From JBBKWQ01 sp037969115 (GTDB lineage Bacteria; Actinomycetota; Acidimicrobiia; Acidimicrobiales; Ilumatobacteraceae), in contig JBBKWQ010000118.1 of the NCBI GenBank assembly GCA_037969115.1, forward strand, positions 1 to 25,259: a DNA stretch of 25,259 nt, in the 5' to 3' direction. Below, one piece after another: positions 21,694 through 25,259 of the stretch. The first letter of the stretch is position 1. Each line of letters opens with the position of its first letter. A program made the position numbers and the translations under genes. A model generated the notes under the pieces. That model did no database searches. It saw nothing but the letters and a program-made list of their open reading frames with translations, and was not told the DNA's origin.

Positions 21694-23118
21694 TCAGGTG
21701 TCGGTGCCGGGGCGGCGGGACAATTCGAGTTCGGGCTCACCCTGGTAGCCGGACGGGTAGGTAGCCGCCAGTTCGTCGGCGGTCGGCGTGCGGTGCTCGC
21801 GGGCTTCAGCGGGCAAGTGCTTCACGAGTGCCTTCATGATCCGCTTGGTGTCGGCATCGGGAGATTTGTACGCCAGCTTCACGGGCGGTCCGACACGCAC
21901 GGTGATCTCGGGTCGATCGGTCAGGTCCATCTTCGGGAACCGCTGGTTGCGGGGCCAGACCTTCTCGGTGCCCCAAAGGCTGAGCGTAACGACGGGCGCT
22001 TTGGTCGCGGCCGCGAGCCGGGCTGCGCCCCACCGTCCCTTGAGCTCGGGCTCGAAGAAGGCAGGGCCACGTGGGATGGTCCCTTCGGGAGCGATACAGA
22101 TGAGTTCGCCTGCCTCGAGCGCCGCGATCGCGCGGTCGAGCGGCTCTTCCGAGCCGGTGCCCCGGTCGACGCGAATACCGCCCATCGCGATGTTGATCGC
22201 GCCGACGACAGGCGCATCGAATACTTCTTTCTTGCCGAGGAAACGAGCCGGTCGTCCGGCCTTGGCGAGTGTGAAGTTGACGGCGATCGCGTCGAAATAG
22301 CTGCGGTGATTGAAGACCACGATGACGGGACCCTCGGCCGGGATGTTCTCGGTGCCCTGAATGTCGAATCTGGCGTTCGGCGCGGCCAGGTCGGGGCGGT
22401 TGAGTGGTCGGAGCCAGTCCTGGATCTCGCGGCCCGCTACCTTGAGGACGCCGTCGGGAACATCGAAGTTGCGCACCGGCCAACCGTTCAGCCGGGCGAT
22501 GCCCTCGAGTTGTAGGTCGGGGTTGACGGCGACGGGATGGCCGACGCTGCGCAGCATGGGCACGTCGAACCGGCTGTCGCTGTACGCGTAGCTCGACTTG
22601 AGGTTGACGCCATTCGCTTCGGCCCATTCGACGACGGCGTCCTTCTTGCCGCGGCCCCAGGTGAAACGTCCGTCGAGACGACCCGTGTAGACGCCGGCAC
22701 TGGACTCCCACTTCGTCGCGATCACGTCGTCGAATCCGAGCAACTCGGCGAGTGGGCGGACCCAAGGGTCGGGTGAGGTCGTCGCCAGCACGAGTTTGCG
22801 ACCGGCGGCCCGATGCTCGGCGATCTCGATCAGCGCATATGGCAGCACCATGTCGACGAGCTCTTCGGCAGCGGCACTCGTGGCGGCAGCGACGTCGTCG
22901 ACGCTCCAGCCCGCATTCACTCTCACGCCGTACTTCGCGAGCTGCATCAGAGCCCGGTTCTCGCCGAGGACGCGATAGACCTGGCCGAACACGTCGGCGC
23001 CCGGAAGGTTGCGCTCACTCGCGATTCCGGCTGCCTGGAGATGGCGCTGAAACACCGAACTGGTCGAGTCGGTGATGATGGTTCGGTCGAGATCGAAGAA
23101 AGCGGCTGCTGCCGACAC
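21694..23118 (-). CDS. HAD-IB phosphatase fused to PlsC-type 1-acylglycerol-3-phosphate acyltransferase
   Basis: This 474-residue fusion has a HAD phosphatase half (1-210) with FDLDRT (Asp9, Asp11), LATTSPDPWV and YSDSRFDVPML. The acyltransferase half (about 250-450) has NHRSYFD (His271, Asp276; the HX4D motif), the substrate motif APEGTIPRG (Glu345-Thr347) and VVTLSLWGTEKVWPR. The pair could acylate lysophosphatidate and remove the phosphate to give diacylglycerol, the substrate of the WS/DGAT encoded next (inference from gene order). The GTG at 23118 follows AGGAG by five bases. Transcription should start near 23189 from the promoter at 23196-23225, giving a leader of about 70 bases. Such fusions are common in mycobacteria and relatives. 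Confidence 0.9.
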   Translation of the reverse strand: MSAAAAFFDLDRTIITDSTSSVFQRHLQAAGIASERNLPGADVFGQVYRVLGENRALMQLAKYGVRVNAGWSVDDVAAATSAAAEELVDMVLPYALIEIAEHRAAGRKLVLATTSPDPWVRPLAELLGFDDVIATKWESSAGVYTGRLDGRFTWGRGKKDAVVEWAEANGVNLKSSYAYSDSRFDVPMLRSVGHPVAVNPDLQLEGIARLNGWPVRNFDVPDGVLKVAGREIQDWLRPLNRPDLAAPNARFDIQGTENIPAEGPVIVVFNHRSYFDAIAVNFTLAKAGRPARFLGKKEVFDAPVVGAINIAMGGIRVDRGTGSEEPLDRAIAALEAGELICIAPEGTIPRGPAFFEPELKGRWGAARLAAATKAPVVTLSLWGTEKVWPRNQRFPKMDLTDRPEITVRVGPPVKLAYKSPDADTKRIMKALVKHLPAEAREHRTPTADELAATYPSGYQGEPELELSRRPGTDT

Positions 23119-23197
23119 GATGGCTCCTGGCTGATCGATCGGGTCGATTGCTCGATCACGTCGTCGATCATGATGGGTGTGTTCCGGACGGACTCAG

Positions 23198-23203
23198 TAT
23201 AAT
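23198..23203 (+). promoter_or_regulatory. -10 box (TATAAT) of the divergent tetR promoter
   Basis: TATAAT is a perfect -10 hexamer on the plus strand and overlaps the left edge of the palindrome. No strong -35 lies at the expected distance. The predicted start of transcription falls near 23210, about 15 bases before the tetR ATG. Confidence 0.5.
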
Positions 23204-23219
23204 GTCAGTCGCTGACATT
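23201..23219. promoter_or_regulatory. Perfect 19-bp palindromic operator, probable TetR site
   Basis: AATGTCAG-TCG-CTGACATT has perfect 8-base arms. A related GTCA-N5-TGAC core recurs 17 bases downstream at 23221-23233, overlapping the tetR start codon. The place between divergent promoters, next to a tetR gene, is the usual setting of an autoregulated repressor operator. Confidence 0.75.
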
Positions 23220-23224
23220 AGTCA

Positions 23225-23884
23225 ATGGCTGACACAAAGGGCGAAACCGTCTACGATCACATCATGGCTGCCCCCGCGTTGATCGATGCAACCGAACCGG
23301 GGCGACGGGCACGCAAGAAGCAGCAGACTCGTGACGAGCTGATCCGGCACGCCATTCGCCTCTTCAACGAACGTGGCTTCGACGAGACGACGACCGCAGA
23401 CATCGCCGAGGCGGCCGACGTGTCGCAGCGCACGTTCTTCAGGCATTTCCCGTCGAAGGAAGCGGTGCTCTACGGCGATGTCGACGAACGCCGCCAGCTC
23501 GTTCGGCAACGGTTCGACGAACGTCCGCTCGACGAGTCGTTGTTCGTCTCGGTGCGCGAGGCGTTCTCGGCGCTGGTCGACTCCACACCGCTCGGGCATG
23601 AGAAGGTGATGTTGCAGGCTCGACTGGCCGCCAGCTATCCGTCCGTCGGGGTGTACAGCCGAGCTGTCGTTCAGACAGCGTGGGAGAAGGAACTCATCGA
23701 AGCGGTGAGCCTCCGCCTCGATGTCGACCCGGCCATCGATCCACGTCCCGAGATCATCGCAGGCGGTGCCATGTCGGCATTGCGACATTCGCTTCGGCGT
23801 TATTGGGCGAGCAACGGGCGCGTCGACCTGACGCAGGCGCTCGCCGATGCGCTCGACGACCTCGGCCGGCTCCACGACTTGTGA
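23225..23884 (+). CDS. TetR/AcrR-family transcriptional regulator
   Basis: This 219-residue protein has an N-terminal TetR DNA-binding domain: TRDELIRHAIRLFNERGFDETT (helix 1 region), then the HTH at about 55-76 (TTADIAEAADVSQRTFFRHF) and the SKEAVLYGD cap. The C-terminal helical part (90-219) is the ligand/dimer domain, with no recognised subfamily. It lies divergent from the HAD-PlsC/WS-DGAT operon and 67 bases before a monoacylglycerol-lipase-like gene. An acyl-CoA or fatty acid ligand is therefore plausible (inference). ATG 23225 was used; it lies within the second operator core, and no ribosome site precedes it. The next in-frame ATG is at 23264, still before the DNA-binding domain. Confidence 0.85.
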   Translation: MADTKGETVYDHIMAAPALIDATEPGRRARKKQQTRDELIRHAIRLFNERGFDETTTADIAEAADVSQRTFFRHFPSKEAVLYGDVDERRQLVRQRFDERPLDESLFVSVREAFSALVDSTPLGHEKVMLQARLAASYPSVGVYSRAVVQTAWEKELIEAVSLRLDVDPAIDPRPEIIAGGAMSALRHSLRRYWASNGRVDLTQALADALDDLGRLHDL

Positions 23885-23951
23885 CCGTGGCCGGCGACAC
23901 GTTGGTCGCCGGGTTCTTCGCGGTCTGATCGGAACCGGCAAGATCAGTTTC

Positions 23952-24875
23952 ATGAACGAGACCCAGTTCACCTTCAACGGATCCGGCGGCCAGACCGTGG
24001 CTGCCTATCGATGGCCCGGCAGCGCGGCGCCGCGAGCAGCCGTGCAGATCGCCCACGGCGCCGCCGAACATGCTGGGCGCTACCGACCGATCGCTGAGCG
24101 CCTGGTCGCGAACGGATACGAGGTGTTCGCCTCCGACCACCGCGCGCACGGTCGGACCGCCGACGAGTTCGGCCGGTTCGGCGTCGCGCGTCCGGGCGGG
24201 TGGACAGCCATCATCGACGACACCCATCGACTGACCGAACACATCCGCGCCGAACTCGCGGACATCCCGGTCGTGCTCTTCGGTCACAGCATGGGATCGT
24301 TCATCGCACAGGCTTACCTGCAGCGCTGGGGATCAGAGCTTGCCGGCATCGTGCTGTCGGGCACGTCGGGCGGCCTCGATCTCGATGATGCCACCATGGC
24401 GATGATCGTCGGCGTCGGCAACTCCGAAGCGTCCGACGAGCCCTCGGAAGTCTTCGCGGCGATGTTCGGAGGCTTCAACGAGCCGTTCGCCGGCCCGGAC
24501 GCGACCGGATTCGAATGGTTGAGCCGCGACGCTGCCGAGGTACGGAAGTACGTCGACGACCCATGGTGTGGTTTCCCGTTGTCGAACGGCTACGTCGCCG
24601 ACATGCTCGTCGGCACGCGTGCCATGTGGACCGACGAAGCCGAGTCGACGATCCCCCGCGACCTTCCGATCTTGGTGATGGGCGGCGAGAACGATCCCGT
24701 CGGCGGCGAAAGCGTGCAGTCGGTGCGCGATCTCGTGACGAGATACGGCGCACTCGGAGCCAACGCTGTCACTCTCGAGCTCTACGAGGGCGGTCGTCAC
24801 GAGATGTTGAACGAGACGAATCGCGACGAGGTCGAACGCGACCTGGTCGCCTGGATCGACTCCGTCGTCGGCTGA
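23952..24875 (+). CDS. Alpha/beta hydrolase, monoacylglycerol lipase-like
   Basis: This 307-residue serine hydrolase has the lysophospholipase/monoacylglycerol lipase pattern. An oxyanion region reads IAHGAAEHAGRY, the nucleophile elbow is GHSMGS (Ser113), and Asp248 (GGENDPVGG) and His283 (GGRHEML) complete the triad. The FASDHRAHGRT segment after strand 4 is typical of monoacylglycerol lipases. There is no signal peptide, so it should act in the cytoplasm, where it could release fatty acids from monoglycerides. ATG 23952 was chosen where the domain begins; the open frame to 23847 overlaps tetR. It is downstream of tetR on the same strand and may share its transcript. It fits the neutral-lipid theme of this block. 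Confidence 0.85.
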   Translation: MNETQFTFNGSGGQTVAAYRWPGSAAPRAAVQIAHGAAEHAGRYRPIAERLVANGYEVFASDHRAHGRTADEFGRFGVARPGGWTAIIDDTHRLTEHIRAELADIPVVLFGHSMGSFIAQAYLQRWGSELAGIVLSGTSGGLDLDDATMAMIVGVGNSEASDEPSEVFAAMFGGFNEPFAGPDATGFEWLSRDAAEVRKYVDDPWCGFPLSNGYVADMLVGTRAMWTDEAESTIPRDLPILVMGGENDPVGGESVQSVRDLVTRYGALGANAVTLELYEGGRHEMLNETNRDEVERDLVAWIDSVVG

Positions 24876-24886
24876 GGGCCGCGAGT

Positions 24887-25259
24887 TCAGCTGTTCGGGT
24901 CGACGATCACACGACCCCGAACCTGACCGGCCATGATCGTTGCTCCCTGTTCGAGGAGCTGATCGAGACCGACCACCTCGATCATCGATTCGAGCAGAGC
25001 GGTCGGCAGGTCGGTGACGAGGCGATTCCAGGCGGCCGATCGCGCCTCGATCGGCGTCATGACCGACTCGACACCCTGCAACCGCACGCCACGCAGGATG
25101 AACGGCATCACGGTGCTCGGAAGGTCGACCCCACCTGCCAGGCCACATGCCGCGACGACGCCGCCGTATTTCGTCTGCGCCAGGATCTTGGCGAGCATGG
25201 TGGAGCCCACGGTGTCGACGCCGCCGGCCCACGTCTCGGTTTCGAGCGGACGAGGTGGC
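24887..25259 (-). CDS. AcuI/YhdH-type quinone oxidoreductase (acryloyl-CoA reductase family), 5' end outside window
   Basis: Only the C-terminal 124 or so residues are visible. They follow the AcuI/YhdH branch of the medium-chain dehydrogenase/reductase family: TWAGGVDTVGSTMLAKILAQ, then KYGGVVAACGLAGG, LPSTVMPFILRGVRLQGVESV and the end segment GRVIVD. Family members reduce acryloyl-CoA or related enoyl compounds with NADPH. The open frame continues to the window edge without a stop, so the gene is partial here. It converges with the monoacylglycerol-lipase-like gene across an 11-base gap. Substrate cannot be decided from this fragment. Confidence 0.85.
   Translation of the reverse strand, partial: PPRPLETETWAGGVDTVGSTMLAKILAQTKYGGVVAACGLAGGVDLPSTVMPFILRGVRLQGVESVMTPIEARSAAWNRLVTDLPTALLESMIEVVGLDQLLEQGATIMAGQVRGRVIVDPNS

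Larger units (their letters stand above)
23196..23225 (-). promoter_or_regulatory. Promoter of the HAD-PlsC/WS-DGAT operon
   Basis: Read on the minus strand, TTGACT (23225-23220) and TATACT (23201-23196) are separated by 18 bases, a good sigma-70-type pair. The spacer is filled by the 19-bp palindrome, so a bound repressor would exclude polymerase. The -35 overlaps the start codon of the divergent tetR gene. Confidence 0.7.

Overview
The window is high-GC DNA with short intergenic gaps, many GTG starts, GTGA/TGATG gene overlaps and several apparently leaderless starts. Lipid genes of actinobacterial type (WS/DGAT acyltransferase, HAD-PlsC fusion) and Thr-rich lipoprotein/fasciclin proteins suggest a free-living actinobacterium, possibly of the Acidimicrobiia (Ilumatobacter-like). 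That taxonomic guess is inference. No rRNA, tRNA, CRISPR array, IS element or phage gene was seen, and no gene-free stretch exceeds 300 bases.

Layout. (1) 1-2518: a short tandem repeat, a subtilisin-like protease without a signal peptide, a lipoprotein with a LytR C-terminal-like domain, and a tyrosine/dual-specificity-type phosphatase. (2) 2626-16161: the core of the window, a purine/N-heterocycle catabolic locus. An SsnA-like amidohydrolase (+) converges on a minus-strand array. In transcription order (right to left) the array is: M20 carbamoylase/allantoate-amidohydrolase type, D-carbamoylase-type nitrilase, a fused [2Fe-2S]-molybdopterin xanthine dehydrogenase-like enzyme, a shortened YgfK, two nucleoside-type ABC permeases, a BMP-family binding lipoprotein and a double ATPase. 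Divergent from its head lie a thiamine-binding-like small protein and a DauR/YheO-type helix-turn-helix protein. (3) 16201-18692: an MFS transporter, a DUF2277 protein, and a membrane-anchored fasciclin protein. (4) 18748-25259: a lipid block with an acyl-CoA dehydrogenase, a WS/DGAT acyltransferase with a histone-like Lys/Ala tail, a HAD-PlsC fusion, a divergent TetR regulator with a clear promoter/operator, a monoacylglycerol-lipase-like hydrolase, and the 3' part of an AcuI/YhdH-type reductase cut by the window end.

How it may work. The ABC system would import a nucleoside or base. The molybdenum enzyme would hydroxylate the heterocycle, SsnA would deaminate or hydrolyse an aminated ring, YgfK would move electrons or reduce an intermediate, and the two carbamoylase-type enzymes would open ureido products. 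The set resembles the E. coli ygf/xdhD/ssnA group, but YgfK lacks its central NAD(P)/FAD module and no FAD subunit for the dehydrogenase is present. A shared 17-bp imperfect palindrome lies before the catabolic genes (15401-15417) and before the transporter genes (8746-8762), so the two halves look co-regulated, perhaps by the adjacent HTH protein. In the lipid block, a perfect 19-bp palindrome between the -35 and -10 of the HAD-PlsC/WS-DGAT promoter, next to tetR, points to local TetR control of acylglycerol or wax-ester synthesis.
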